Source: Bacillota bacterium
GTDB lineage: Bacteria; Bacillota; Clostridia; Christensenellales; CAG-138
DNA: 64,000 nucleotides
Assembly: GCA_023435025.1 (NCBI GenBank)
Contig: JAEYSE010000020.1
Span: 1-64,000, forward strand
Direction: 5' to 3'
The translations under genes were made by a program, and so were the position numbers. The notes below the pieces were generated by a model, which was given only the letters and a program-made list of their open reading frames with translations, did no database searches and was not told where the DNA came from. This document shows, piece by piece, positions 51,935 through 62,104 of this stretch. Each line of letters starts with the position of its first letter. Positions within the stretch are counted from its first letter, which is position 1.

Positions 51935-51962
51935 AAAAAAGCGGCCAAATGGCCGCTTTTTT
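51935..51962. terminator. Bidirectional terminator between tetR and rubrerythrin
   Basis: AGCGGCC / GGCCGCT stem, AAAT loop, flanked by AAAAAA and TTTTTT, between convergent genes. Confidence 0.9.
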
Positions 51963-51981
51963 ATTGCCGTTAGATCAGAGA

Positions 51982-52521
51982 TTAATAGTTCTCCGCAAGC
52001 ACCTGGAAGAAGCTTAAGGGGTGTGCACATACCGGGCATACGTTGGGAGCTTCCGGGCCTTCGTGCACATGGCCGCAGTTGGCGCAGATCCATTTGACGG
52101 GAGCATCCTTTTTGAATACCTTGCCCTCCTCAATGTTCTGGAGCAGCTTCAGGTAGCGCTCTTCGTGACGCTTTTCGATGGCGGCTACGCCCTCCATCAG
52201 CTTGGCGATGTTGTCAAAGCCCTCTTCGCGCGCTTCCTTGGCCATGGTGGCGTACATATCCGTCCACTCATAATGCTCGCCGGCGGCGGCGTCCTTGAGG
52301 TTCTGCTCGGTCTTGGGAATGCCGTTGTGCAGGAACTTGAACCAGAGCTTTGCGTGCTCCTTCTCGTTGTCCGCCGTCTCGGTAAAGAGCGCGGCAATCT
52401 GCTCATAGCCGTCCTTCTTTGCCTGAGATGCATAGTAGGTGTACTTGGTGCGCGCCTGGGCTTCCCCGGCGAACGCAGCCATCAGGTTCGCTTCCGTCTT
52501 GGTGCCTTTCAAAGATTTCAT
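51982..52521 (-). CDS. Rubrerythrin
   Basis: 179 residues. Ferritin-like di-iron domain with EAQARTKY, ETADNEKEHAKLW, and AAIEKRHEERY ligand helices, then a C-terminal rubredoxin domain CANCGHVHEGPEAPNVCPVC with two CxxC. It reduces H2O2 in anaerobes. AAAGGAG upstream; single gene. Confidence 0.96.
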   Translation of the reverse strand: MKSLKGTKTEANLMAAFAGEAQARTKYTYYASQAKKDGYEQIAALFTETADNEKEHAKLWFKFLHNGIPKTEQNLKDAAAGEHYEWTDMYATMAKEAREEGFDNIAKLMEGVAAIEKRHEERYLKLLQNIEEGKVFKKDAPVKWICANCGHVHEGPEAPNVCPVCAHPLSFFQVLAENY

Positions 52522-52645
52522 GTGTTTCTCCTTTCTATCCGGACCGGCCCTCGGGAATATCCCCAAAAGGGCATCGCCCTAATTGTAAACAGAATGCGGG
52601 AATCAAAAACGGGTTTTAACAAAGAATGTTTTAGGCTGCTTTTGT

Positions 52646-52675
52646 AAAAATGGCGCACAGGCTGCCCCGTGCGCC
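52646..52675 (-). terminator. Terminator of the GGGtGRT gene
   Basis: GGCGCAC / GTGCGCC stem followed on the minus strand by ATTTTTAC. Confidence 0.8.
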
Positions 52676-52692
52676 GTTGTGCTTTAAGGAAC

Positions 52693-53688
52693 TCAGCCAG
52701 CCTGCTCGATAGCCACCGCCACCGCGACAGATGCGCCGACCATGGGGTTGTTGCCCATTCCGATGAGGCCCATCATTTCTACATGCGCGGGCACGGAGGA
52801 GGAGCCTGCGAACTGCGCGTCCGAGTGCATACGGCCCATGGTATCCGTCATTCCGTAGGAAGCGGGGCCCGCCGCCATGTTGTCCGGGTGCAGCGTGCGT
52901 CCCGTGCCGCCGCCGGAAGCCACGGAGAAATACTTCCTGCCGTTCTCGATGCACCACTTTTTATAGGTGCCTGCAACGGGATGCTGGAAGCGGGTGGGGT
53001 TGGTGGAGTTGCCGGTGATGGAAACGTCCACGTTTTCATGCCGCATGATGGCGACGCCTTCGTTCACGTCGTCCGCACCGTAGCAGCGCACCTTGGCGCG
53101 GTCGCCGGTGGAGAAGGACTTCTCATAGAGTATCTTCAGTTCGCCGGTGTAATAATCATACTCGGTTTCCACCAAAGTAAACCCGTTGATGCGGGAGATG
53201 ATGGTGGCCGCGTCCTTGCCAAGGCCGTTCAATATGACCTGCAAGGGGGTCGACCTAACCTTGTTGGCGGTCTTCGCGATGCCGATTGCGCCTTCCGCGG
53301 CGGCAAAGCTTTCATGGCCTGCAAGGAACGCAAAACACTTGGTCTCCTCGCGCAGCAGCATGGCGGCGAGGTTGCCGTGGCCAATGCCTACGACGCGCTG
53401 GTCCGCAACGGAGCCTGGGATGCAGAATGCCTGAAGGCCAATCCCCAGAGCTTCCGCGGCGTCTGCGGCGGACTTGCAGCCCTTCTTGATGGCGATGGCA
53501 GCGCCCGCGATATACGCCCATACGGCGTTTTCAAACGCGATGGGCTGAATGGAGCGAACGATTCCCTCAACATCCACACCCTTTTGCTTGCAGATCGCCA
53601 GCGCGTCCTCCAGCCCGTTAATGCCGTATTCGGCGAGGGAGCGGTTGATCTTTTCTATTCTTCTTTCGTATCCTTCAAACTTAACCAT
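52693..53688 (-). CDS. GGGtGRT family protein
   Basis: 331 residues carrying the name-giving motif in SVASGGGTGRTLHPDNMA. Family of unknown function in anaerobes, nearly always paired with an iron-sulfur scaffold-like protein as here. The region EGAIGIAKTANKVRSTPLQVILNGLGKDAATII is also typical. Role unknown; the pairing suggests metal-cluster or one-carbon/sulfur chemistry. Confidence 0.9.
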   Translation of the reverse strand: MVKFEGYERRIEKINRSLAEYGINGLEDALAICKQKGVDVEGIVRSIQPIAFENAVWAYIAGAAIAIKKGCKSAADAAEALGIGLQAFCIPGSVADQRVVGIGHGNLAAMLLREETKCFAFLAGHESFAAAEGAIGIAKTANKVRSTPLQVILNGLGKDAATIISRINGFTLVETEYDYYTGELKILYEKSFSTGDRAKVRCYGADDVNEGVAIMRHENVDVSITGNSTNPTRFQHPVAGTYKKWCIENGRKYFSVASGGGTGRTLHPDNMAAGPASYGMTDTMGRMHSDAQFAGSSSVPAHVEMMGLIGMGNNPMVGASVAVAVAIEQAG

Positions 53689-53706
53689 ACTAAACTCCCT
53701 CCTTTC

Positions 53707-54399
53707 TTATTCGTGGCGCGGGTCGATCACCTTGACGGCTTCCGCAAAGCGGCCGTAGGTGCCGATGTTCTTTTCAAAGGCTTCCTTGGGATCAACGCCC
53801 TTCTTGATGGCGTCCATCATCTTCCCTAAAGAAACGAAGCGGTAGCCGATCACCTGATCCTCCGCGTCCAGGCCAATGCCCAGCACGTAGCCTTCCGCCA
53901 TTTCGAGATAGCGTACGCCCTTTGCGCCCGTGCTGTACATGGTGCCAATCTGGGACCTTAAGCCCTTGCCCAGATCTTCCAACCCTGCGCCAATGGGCAG
54001 GCCGTCCTCAGAGAACGCGCTCTGCGTGCGCCCGTAGGCGATCTGCAGGAACAGCTCGCGCATAGCGGTGTTGATGGCGTCGCACACAAGGTCGGTATTG
54101 AGCGCTTCAAGCACCGTCTTGCCGGGCAGCACTTCGGCCGCCATGGCTGCCGAATGCGTCATGCCGGAACATCCCAGGGTTTCCACCAGCGCTTCTTCGA
54201 TGACGCCGTTCTTGACGTTGAGCGTCAGTTTACATGCGCCCTGCTGCGGCGCGCACCAGCCCACGCCGTGCGTAAGACCGCTGATATCCGTAACTTGCGT
54301 GGCCTTTACCCATTTGCCTTCCTCGGGAATGGGGGCAGGGCCATGCTTTGCGCCCTTGGCGACGCAAACCATTTCCTCCACCTCGCGGGAGTATTGCAT
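53707..54399 (-). CDS. NifU-like iron-sulfur cluster assembly scaffold protein
   Basis: 230 residues. The C-[SG]-rich loops GVGWCAPQQGACKLTLNV and ETLGCSGMTHSAAMAAEVLPGKTVLEAL are the NifU_N/IscU-like cysteines. It is the partner of the GGGtGRT protein 18 bp downstream. ATG at 54399 with AAGGAGGG. Confidence 0.85.
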   Translation of the reverse strand: MQYSREVEEMVCVAKGAKHGPAPIPEEGKWVKATQVTDISGLTHGVGWCAPQQGACKLTLNVKNGVIEEALVETLGCSGMTHSAAMAAEVLPGKTVLEALNTDLVCDAINTAMRELFLQIAYGRTQSAFSEDGLPIGAGLEDLGKGLRSQIGTMYSTGAKGVRYLEMAEGYVLGIGLDAEDQVIGYRFVSLGKMMDAIKKGVDPKEAFEKNIGTYGRFAEAVKVIDPRHE

Positions 54400-54557
54400 G
54401 CTCAAATACCCTCCTTGAACTTTGATAAAAACTTGCAATATATATAGACCTATTGCTTCACGTTATAGTATAGCATGCATACAGGAACTGCTGCACCTAT
54501 TTTTTGTGACTTTTTCGTGGTATAATCCTGCTATCCGGCGTAGGGAGGGGAAGTGTA

Positions 54558-54827
54558 TTGGCGCCGCTGCTTTCTTTTTTGTGCAGCCTTGGGGCAGGCT
54601 TTTTGCTCACGGATCATTTCTTTTTGGGCGGGGAGTGGTATACGCGCCTGCCCGGATTTACGGCGTCTGCTGCGGCGCTCACAGGTCTGCTTATAGCGGG
54701 GCTTGAATACCGAATGAGAAAAACAAAAAAACAGCGCCGTCTGCCTATGACGCTTTTGATGGTTGCCTGCTTAATGGGCATACTCTCCACCGGGCTGTGG
54801 TTGTACCAATTGATCTCCAATAAATGA
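54558..54827 (+). CDS. Small membrane protein, unknown
   Basis: 89 residues from a TTG start with AGGGAGGGG upstream. Three hydrophobic segments (about 4-20, 32-47, 63-84) and a basic RMRKTKKQRR loop. No domain recognised. Ten bases before the next membrane-protein gene, so probably co-transcribed. Confidence 0.6.
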   Translation: MAPLLSFLCSLGAGFLLTDHFFLGGEWYTRLPGFTASAAALTGLLIAGLEYRMRKTKKQRRLPMTLLMVACLMGILSTGLWLYQLISNK

Positions 54828-54837
54828 GGGACATTAG

Positions 54838-55407
54838 ATGAAGCTTGCCGTCACGAAAAGAAAACCCATTCCGTTTCAAAAGCTCATACGCGTACCCTTA
54901 GTATGTCTGGGTACGGGTATACTCAACTACATTGTCAGCCGTTTGGCGAATTTTATGGCGGGAGCGGGGCGCATCCCTGTGGACAGCGTTTTTATGATCG
55001 GCTGCGTCGCTGCGGTTGCATTGTTCCTGCTTTCCGGCCTGTTGTGTTTGCGGAAGCTGAAGCAGGATGAAATTATTCGCTCGGCGGGCTACGTGGTGCT
55101 GTATTATCTTGTGGCGTTTGTCGTGGCGCAGGAGTTGATCGCCCGCGCGCAACCGCTATCCAAATGGGAGTGGCTCTTTGTTCCGGTCTGGCCGTTTACG
55201 TACCTGCATGCGGGCTTATTGAAAGTAGGGTTCACCAACATGTATGCGCTTGCGCCCGCGCTGCTTTCCCCGCTGTTCTACGCCATGTTCGGCCAGCCGC
55301 GCGTGGTGGAGGCAGACGACCCTGTCGCCGCTCCGGTAAACCCTGAAGAAGTGAATGTACCTGATGTACAGGAAGGGGACGGGGAGGTACAGAAGCCGAA
55401 GGAATAG
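54838..55407 (+). CDS. Multi-TM membrane protein, unknown
   Basis: 189 residues. Four to five hydrophobic segments (about 19-40, 52-70, 85-103, 114-134, 139-158) and an acidic, Pro-rich C-terminal tail (VEADDPVAAPVNPEEVNVPDVQEGDGE). Family not recognised. Follows the 89-residue membrane protein. Confidence 0.6.
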   Translation: MKLAVTKRKPIPFQKLIRVPLVCLGTGILNYIVSRLANFMAGAGRIPVDSVFMIGCVAAVALFLLSGLLCLRKLKQDEIIRSAGYVVLYYLVAFVVAQELIARAQPLSKWEWLFVPVWPFTYLHAGLLKVGFTNMYALAPALLSPLFYAMFGQPRVVEADDPVAAPVNPEEVNVPDVQEGDGEVQKPKE

Positions 55408-55447
55408 CAAACAGAGAGTAAATAGCTGCGCTTTTGTGATAGTCTCC

Positions 55448-55475
55448 ACGGGGCGGTTTTTACCGCCCCGTTTCT
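55448..55475 (+). terminator. Terminator of the small membrane-protein pair
   Basis: ACGGGGCGGT / ACCGCCCCGT stem with TTTT loop, followed by TTCTCTTG. Confidence 0.8.
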
Positions 55476-55541
55476 CTTGTATAGCTATTGAATAAAATGC
55501 GTCCAGTGAATACTTGTTACTTCGCTGCCGCCCGGGGCATT

Positions 55542-55585
55542 TTGCCCGGCAACCGTCGCTTTGGGGCGCAGGGGTTGCCGGGCAA
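55542..55585. repeat. Inverted repeat after ABC operon 3
   Basis: TTGCCCGGCAACC / GGTTGCCGGGCAA, 13-bp perfect, 18-nt loop, no U tract. Lies just past the end of the third importer operon; could act as transcript end or stabiliser. Confidence 0.5.
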
Positions 55586-55607
55586 GGCAATGGGGGAGGC
55601 AGAAACG

Positions 55608-56675
<1,068 letters not shown>

Positions 56676-56696
56676 GGTTGATTCTCCTATTCGCGA

Positions 56697-57524
56697 TTAC
56701 AGGCGGCCGAAGGAAGACAGATACTCCGCCTTCATAAATTTCTGGAAGCAGAATAGCAGCAGAATACCCGGAATTGTGACCATCAGGCTGGTAACGGAGG
56801 CGATCTGCATCTCATACCCCATGGACGCCGTATACATCTGCACCGGCAGCGTCTTTACAAAGGGCGAACCGATCATCAGCGTACCCGTAAACTCATCGAG
56901 AGAATACAGAAAAACCAGAAGGGCGGATACGAATATGCCCGGCCCGGCCAGCGGCAGGGCCACGTCAAAGAATGCGCGTATCCGCGAAGCGCCCATGGAA
57001 AACGCGGCGTCTTCTAGTACCTTGGGTATGGATTGGTACACCGACACCATGGTCCATATGGAATAAATGAACGCCGCGCCGATATGCACCATCGCCACGC
57101 CGGACATTTTTCCCGCGAGATCCCACCGGTAGAAAAGTGTAGCGAGGTTCGCGAATATGGGAAGGGAGGGGAAGGCCTGGGGCAGCAGGAACAGCGCGAG
57201 TATGATGGTTTTGAACGGGATTTTATACCGCGCCAGCACATACCCCAACGGGACGGAAATCAGCATGACAACAAGCGTCGTGATAATGGCGATCTCGACG
57301 CCGTTGGTAAACGACGTCATCATGTCCCCGCGGAACGCTTTTACCCAATAAGAAACGCCGAATTGCTGCGGCATGATATTCGGCCAGTACCACTTCTCGG
57401 CAAACGACCATATCACAAGGCCGCTTAGAGGGCCCACAATGACAAATATGGTGATAAAGTACGCGAGCAGGCGGCCCGTCAGCTTTAATGGGCTTCTGTT
57501 GCGCAGCATATCGCTCTGTTTCAT
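56697..57524 (-). CDS. ABC importer permease 3b
   Basis: 275 residues, six membrane segments and one EAA loop (LEDAAFSMGASRIRAFFDVALPLAGPG). Second half of the permease pair; starts 4 nt after the stop of permease 3a. Spermidine/iron-type (PotC-like) topology. Confidence 0.9.
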   Translation of the reverse strand: MKQSDMLRNRSPLKLTGRLLAYFITIFVIVGPLSGLVIWSFAEKWYWPNIMPQQFGVSYWVKAFRGDMMTSFTNGVEIAIITTLVVMLISVPLGYVLARYKIPFKTIILALFLLPQAFPSLPIFANLATLFYRWDLAGKMSGVAMVHIGAAFIYSIWTMVSVYQSIPKVLEDAAFSMGASRIRAFFDVALPLAGPGIFVSALLVFLYSLDEFTGTLMIGSPFVKTLPVQMYTASMGYEMQIASVTSLMVTIPGILLLFCFQKFMKAEYLSSFGRL

Positions 57525-57528
57525 AGGC

Positions 57529-58437
57529 TCACTTCGCCGCCTTTCTCAGATAAATGACTGCAGCACCCAGTGCGAATACGTAGGAGACCACACCCAGCGC
57601 GTTCGCGACGTTCATGTTGTTGAGGTAATTGATCTGCTGGAATATGTCCACCATAATGTGCCGGGCACCCGAACCGCTCCCCATCATCATTACAACGGAG
57701 AAGTTCTGGAGAAAGGAAGTAAATATCAGTACCGCGGATACCGCGATGCTGCCAAAGGACAATGGCAGCAGCATTTCACGGATCAGCCTGAATTTTGATG
57801 AGCCCAGGTTTCTTGCCGCCTCCAAGTAGCTCTTGTCCACGGATTGGAACGCGGACATCACCAGCAGCAGCGCAAACGCGATCTGCTTCCAGCTGAGCGC
57901 GATGATCGTCCCAATCGGTCCGTACGCGTAATCCGGCGGCACTTCGATATTGACAAGGCCAATTAGGCTCAGCAAAGAATTCAGTATGCCCTTGGGCGCT
58001 AAAAATGTCCGCATTGCATGGCCGACCACCACGAACGGAATAAATAAGGGCAGCTTGAACATAAATTCGATAAACGGGTTTTCGTTGAGCGTCAGATATC
58101 CGCCGATCAATATGGATACCGTCAGTACCACGAGGAGCGACGCTACGGAAACAAACAGGGTATACAAAATGTCCTGGCCGTAAATCCGCAGGATGTAAGC
58201 ATAGTTTTCTAGCGTAAATGCGCCGCCTTCTTGCGCCTGCAGGCTGCTTATGAAGGACAGCAGGAACGGGTAGACATACTCTACAAGAATAAGCACCACC
58301 ACGGGCAGCACAATGACCGCCCCCAGCAGCTTATAGGCGAGTTCTTTGGTCGCCTGCTTTTTTTGCGCGGCTTCTGCCGCAGGGTAACTCTTCACGATGG
58401 CTTCACCCCAATCCGGCATTCGTTCAGCGGGAGACAC
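57529..58437 (-). CDS. ABC importer permease 3a
   Basis: 302 residues, six membrane segments, EAA loop YLEAARNLGSSKFRLIREMLLPL. PotB-like. The GTG start at 58437 lies at the edge of the hairpin; an ATG at 58419 would shorten it by six residues. Neither has a strong ribosome-binding site, so the upstream hairpin may influence initiation. Confidence 0.85.
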   Translation of the reverse strand: MSPAERMPDWGEAIVKSYPAAEAAQKKQATKELAYKLLGAVIVLPVVVLILVEYVYPFLLSFISSLQAQEGGAFTLENYAYILRIYGQDILYTLFVSVASLLVVLTVSILIGGYLTLNENPFIEFMFKLPLFIPFVVVGHAMRTFLAPKGILNSLLSLIGLVNIEVPPDYAYGPIGTIIALSWKQIAFALLLVMSAFQSVDKSYLEAARNLGSSKFRLIREMLLPLSFGSIAVSAVLIFTSFLQNFSVVMMMGSGSGARHIMVDIFQQINYLNNMNVANALGVVSYVFALGAAVIYLRKAAK

Positions 58438-58471
58438 CCCGCTGACAAAGCGAGGAGACTTTGTCAGCGGG
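58438..58471 (-). promoter_or_regulatory. Intercistronic hairpin after binding-protein gene 3
   Basis: Perfect 13-bp inverted repeat CCCGCTGACAAAG / CTTTGTCAGCGGG with an 8-nt loop directly between the binding-protein and permease genes. No U tract. Third case of the same arrangement in this window. Confidence 0.7.
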
Positions 58472-58508
58472 TCTTAAAACATCCGCAATACGGCGGGCCG
58501 TGTTTGTG

Positions 58509-59750
58509 TTAGCGCACTTCCTCGTACGTTTTCAACAGGTCGGCCTGGTAGTTGGTCAGCATCAAGGTAAGCCCTTTGGCTGCAAGCTCCTCGGATGTGA
58601 CTTCGCTGAACAGCTTGGTCTTGGCTTCGTCGCTGCACACCTCGAATACGGCGTTGGCGTCAATGCCGGGGTACCAGGTGCTGGCCTCTACCACATACTT
58701 GGCCTGAATTTCGGGGCGGGCGATAAAGTCTATGAACTTTTTCGCGGCATCCTGATTCTCGCCTTTTGTTGAAACCACCAGATACATGGGCTGGCCGGGC
58801 AGTCCGGGTTCGGGCAGTATCATTTTCATGTTGGGGTCCATGCGCCCGTCGCTCTTCCAAAGATAGAACATATCCACCCAGACGGGACCCATGGCGATTT
58901 CGCCGCGGTTGAGCATATCCAGCGTACCGGCGTTTCCTTGCGTATAGACAACAGGAAGGCTCTTGAGTTCCTTGATCACGTCGGGCCAGGTCGCTTCGTT
59001 CGCTACGTCATATACGCCCTTGGAGAACGTATCGTACATGCCCGTCTTGTAGTACACATAACCGATTGTGAACCCTACGCCGGACATGCCGCCCGTTACG
59101 CCGTTGTAACCGAATTTGTTCGGGTTCTCCTTGATCCACGTTTCCAGCTCCGCAAATGTCTTGGGCGGGCTCGCTACCATGGCGGGGTTGTACGCGATAA
59201 CCACCTGGGACTGGAACAAGGGCACCACATACCCTTCCACCGGCGTACCCAGTGCGTTTTTCGAGGATACGGTGTTAACGTACTTCCCGTTTTCGAGCTG
59301 GTCTACGAATTTCATGATCAATCCGTCGGCGATCAGATCGCGCATCACGCTTTGGTTGACACATGCCGCATCCAGGTCCCATTTTTCCTTCCCCGCGTCA
59401 AGCTGGGCGCGCAGCTTGGTATGAATCGTCTTGCTGCCGGAGTCACCCGCGCCGGTGCCCGCGATATTCACAGAAATATGCGGGTATTCCTTGTTGAATT
59501 CCGGCACGATCATGTTCTGGAAGAACTCCATCATGTTGGTATCGCCCGCGGTGGCGAAATTCAGGGTAACAGGGGTCGTGTCTGCGGTCGGCTCCGGGGG
59601 CGCCGCGGGCGGTTCAGTCTGGGCGGGCGCGGGAGCGTTCTCGGTCGCCGCCGGTTCAGAGGTTGCCGGAGGCGTAGGCGTGCAGCCCATAAGTGCCCCG
59701 GTGATCATGAGAAGGACACACAACCAAGCGAGAAGTCTGTTTTTCTTCAT
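58509..59750 (-). CDS. ABC importer solute-binding lipoprotein 3
   Basis: 413 residues: signal peptide and lipobox GALMGC, a Pro/Ala/Glu-rich linker, then a polyamine/UgpB-like binding domain (VTLNFATAGDTNMMEFFQNMIVPEFNKEYPHISV, YVVPLFQSQVVIAYNPAMV, GEIAMGPVWVDMFYLWKSDG). Only distantly related to proteins 1 and 2. ATG 59750 with AGAGG 8 nt upstream. Ligand unknown. Confidence 0.85.
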   Translation of the reverse strand: MKKNRLLAWLCVLLMITGALMGCTPTPPATSEPAATENAPAPAQTEPPAAPPEPTADTTPVTLNFATAGDTNMMEFFQNMIVPEFNKEYPHISVNIAGTGAGDSGSKTIHTKLRAQLDAGKEKWDLDAACVNQSVMRDLIADGLIMKFVDQLENGKYVNTVSSKNALGTPVEGYVVPLFQSQVVIAYNPAMVASPPKTFAELETWIKENPNKFGYNGVTGGMSGVGFTIGYVYYKTGMYDTFSKGVYDVANEATWPDVIKELKSLPVVYTQGNAGTLDMLNRGEIAMGPVWVDMFYLWKSDGRMDPNMKMILPEPGLPGQPMYLVVSTKGENQDAAKKFIDFIARPEIQAKYVVEASTWYPGIDANAVFEVCSDEAKTKLFSEVTSEELAAKGLTLMLTNYQADLLKTYEEVR

Positions 59751-59826
59751 TGATGACACCTCTTTCTTTTTTATTAAAGCGTTGCGCTTTAAAGAAAATG
59801 CGTTTATGCAATATCGAATATTGAAT

Positions 59827-60777
59827 TCAATGGCTGCTGCCGTGGAGGTTCAGCCGCACCGCCTGCGTCCTCTGACGCCCATACGTATAGGGCGGGTAAT
59901 CCGCTTCATCGCTGAATAAAAAATCCGGCTGCGCGTCGGCGGGCAGCGCGTTCTTTATCAACCGGTAGACTTCCGTGTTGGAGCTGTTGTAGCGGCGGTC
60001 GGAGGAGGATGTCGTAAGCACCACCCGTGGGCGCACCGCCTGTATGGCGTCGACCGTGACGCTGTCGATCTGGCCGTGATGCGGAAGCTTGAATACATCC
60101 GCGCGCAGTTCGCTTTCTGTCAGCCCTTCCGGCCATGCGTGGGGGCAGCAATCGCCGGGCAGTAATATGGAACACCCGGGACCGAAAATTTTCAATATCA
60201 GGCTTGCATCGTTGGATTGGCTGTCCAGTGCTACAAGAAACGGCAGCGCGTCCTCATCCGTCTCGCACTGATAGGCGCGATTTAGCAGCTCTACAAACGC
60301 GGCCCGTCTATGCGCATCCGGGCCCAGCGCCTTTGCTTTCAGCCCGCCGCCCAAAGCGATAGACACCCCGCGCGAAAGCTCTCGGAATCGCACCCCCTTG
60401 GCGTCTGCCAGCCGTACCAGGCGCTGCATGACATTGAGCGCCTGCGTGAACAGCCGGACGTTTTCTGCTGTATCCGTCGGAAAGGAAAACGCGCGTCCGG
60501 AACGGAAAAGCGCAGCCGGATAAGGCAGCCATAGCTCTTTTACAGCAAGCTGGTCGAGCACGGCTTCAAGCCCGCCGACATGGTCCTCATGGATATGGGA
60601 AACGACAACGGCGTCAAGCGCGCCAATGCCGTATTTACGAAGCCAGGCAAGCGCCGGTGTGCGGTTCTCCCGATATTCATTCGGGTCCGCGCTTCCTCCG
60701 TCAATGAGAAGGCGATACCCTTCGGACTGCAGGAATATCGCATCCCCGTATCCGACATTGATGCAGATAATCTCCAA
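59827..60777 (-). CDS. Metallo-beta-lactamase-fold hydrolase (ComEC-C-like), copy 2
   Basis: 316 residues with HxHxDH in VSHIHEDHVGGL, INVGYGDAIFLQ, LLIDGGSADP and LPHHGQID. Paralogue of 23683-24606. First gene of the third importer operon; TTG start with AAGGAG 6 nt upstream. Cytoplasmic, substrate unknown; its repeated link to importers points to processing of the imported compound. Confidence 0.82.
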   Translation of the reverse strand: MEIICINVGYGDAIFLQSEGYRLLIDGGSADPNEYRENRTPALAWLRKYGIGALDAVVVSHIHEDHVGGLEAVLDQLAVKELWLPYPAALFRSGRAFSFPTDTAENVRLFTQALNVMQRLVRLADAKGVRFRELSRGVSIALGGGLKAKALGPDAHRRAAFVELLNRAYQCETDEDALPFLVALDSQSNDASLILKIFGPGCSILLPGDCCPHAWPEGLTESELRADVFKLPHHGQIDSVTVDAIQAVRPRVVLTTSSSDRRYNSSNTEVYRLIKNALPADAQPDFLFSDEADYPPYTYGRQRTQAVRLNLHGSSH

Positions 60778-60862
60778 GTTTGCTCCTTAAAATTTGCTTC
60801 GTTTTATGAAAATTGTGAAACAAATGAATGTCTGCGAACACCGCGCAAGATTTAAAAGAAAA

Positions 60863-60876
60863 TGAAAGCGTTTGCA
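60863..60876. promoter_or_regulatory. LacI-type operator (reverse TGCAAACGCTTTCA)
   Basis: Consensus operator about 90 bp upstream of the MBL gene. I could not find a convincing -35/-10 pair beside it. Confidence 0.6.
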
Positions 60877-60937
60877 TAAAAGCGGATGCGAAGAAACGAA
60901 AATTCGGCATTGTAAATATGGAGGATATCGGTGCGGA

Positions 60938-61933
60938 TCAGGTGGTTTGACGCACGATCAGTTCGGTTTTGACAAGAATCTCCCCAGGGGTAACCGGTTG
61001 GTTGTTGATCATGGAAATGAGATTTTCCGCCGCAAGGCGTCCAAGCATCTGCGTATCCACGCGTATGGAGGTCAATTCGGGCTCTATCATTTTGCAGATT
61101 TCGCTGTCGTCGTAGCCGATCACCGCGATGTCCTGCGGTATTCGCAGCCCCATGCGCAGCGCCGCTTTCACAGCTCCCACAGCAATGGTATCGTTGGTGC
61201 AGAACAGGGCCGTAGGCCTATCGGTCAAAGAAAGCAGCGAGGAAGCGCAGCGGATTGCGTCCTCAACCGTGGGTTCAACGGACTGAATAAAGCGATAATC
61301 CAGCTCGATATCGTTCTGCCTGAGCGTATCCGTATATGCGTTATAACGCAAGGAATAGGTATGGGGTGAGAAACGGCCCGCAAGCATGCCGATTTTGCGG
61401 TGCCCCCGGTCAATCAAATGTTCCATTGCCTGCACAGCACCGCCGTAATGATCCGTCGTAATGCTGATAAGGTCATCCATATCCAGCTTGTTGTTCAATA
61501 ACACAAAGGGGATGTTTTGTTTTCTGAGGCTCAATATGGTGTCGGTATCCGTCTGCCCCGCAAGTATGACGCCATCCATCTGTTTCTTCATGTACAGCTC
61601 GCCGCTGGGCAGCCGAAGATCTTTATCAGATGAAACAAACAGGCCATAGCCGCCTTTTGCTGCAGTTTGCAGTACCGCTTCAAATACAGGGGAATAGAAC
61701 GGATTAAGCACAACGGGATATTGGCGTTCGTATATGATAAATGCGATATTGTCCGTGCGCTTGCGTACCATGGCGCGGGCGATGGCGTCCGGCGTATAGT
61801 TGAGTATCTTGGCCGCCTCGTAGATTCTGTCCCGCGTTTCGGCATTGACATTGGCAGGTTCGACAAACGCGCGGGATACCGTGGTTTTTGAGACGCCGCT
61901 TAGTTTTGCCACATCCTTTATCGTCGCCGCCAT
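60938..61933 (-). CDS. LacI-family transcriptional regulator 3
   Basis: 331 residues. Helix-turn-helix TIKDVAKLSGVSKTTVSRAFVEPANV (recognition helix differs from regulators 1 and 2), effector domain ending with IAVIGYDDSEI and LTSIRVDTQMLGRLA. Two GAACGTTC-type operators occur upstream, one on its own start site, so it is autoregulated with a separate operator code. CGGAGG site. It may control the importer operon 3 downstream, but that carries the other operator type. Confidence 0.92.
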   Translation of the reverse strand: MAATIKDVAKLSGVSKTTVSRAFVEPANVNAETRDRIYEAAKILNYTPDAIARAMVRKRTDNIAFIIYERQYPVVLNPFYSPVFEAVLQTAAKGGYGLFVSSDKDLRLPSGELYMKKQMDGVILAGQTDTDTILSLRKQNIPFVLLNNKLDMDDLISITTDHYGGAVQAMEHLIDRGHRKIGMLAGRFSPHTYSLRYNAYTDTLRQNDIELDYRFIQSVEPTVEDAIRCASSLLSLTDRPTALFCTNDTIAVGAVKAALRMGLRIPQDIAVIGYDDSEICKMIEPELTSIRVDTQMLGRLAAENLISMINNQPVTPGEILVKTELIVRQTT

Positions 61934-61979
61934 ATTGCCTCCGAGAAGATACGAAAATCTATTATAAAGGTGAAATGTT

Positions 61980-61995
61980 ATGGGAACGTTCTCAT
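61980..61995. promoter_or_regulatory. Operator of regulator 3, ATGGGAACGTTCTCAT
   Basis: Palindrome directly after the -10 box of regulator 3. Its exact reverse complement recurs at 62089. Confidence 0.8.
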
Positions 61996-61999
61996 AAAA

Positions 62000-62028
62000 A
62001 GTATACGCTTGGGATTAAAATATGTCAA
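62000..62028 (-). promoter_or_regulatory. Promoter of regulator 3
   Basis: Minus strand TTGACA (62023-62028), 17 bp, TATACT (62000-62005). Confidence 0.85.
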
Positions 62029-62088
62029 CCAATAAGTGCCAATTAGAGAAATAATTTTAAAAATACTGAAGATAACCCTTCAATTTAT

Positions 62089-62104
62089 ATGAGAACGTTC
62101 CCAT
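62089..62104. promoter_or_regulatory. Second operator of regulator 3, ATGAGAACGTTCCCAT
   Basis: Exact reverse complement of the site at 61980, 109 bp away; a half-site GTTCCCAT follows at 62110-62117. The rest of the gap to the peroxiredoxin start (to 62306) shows nothing else. Confidence 0.75.

Noticed and set aside
49461..53829. Long rightward frames (356 and 386 codons) opposite the flavoenzyme and the GGGtGRT gene
   Set aside because: Low-complexity His/Ala/Arg-rich translations without ribosome-binding sites or recognisable domains; the leftward genes are unmistakable.
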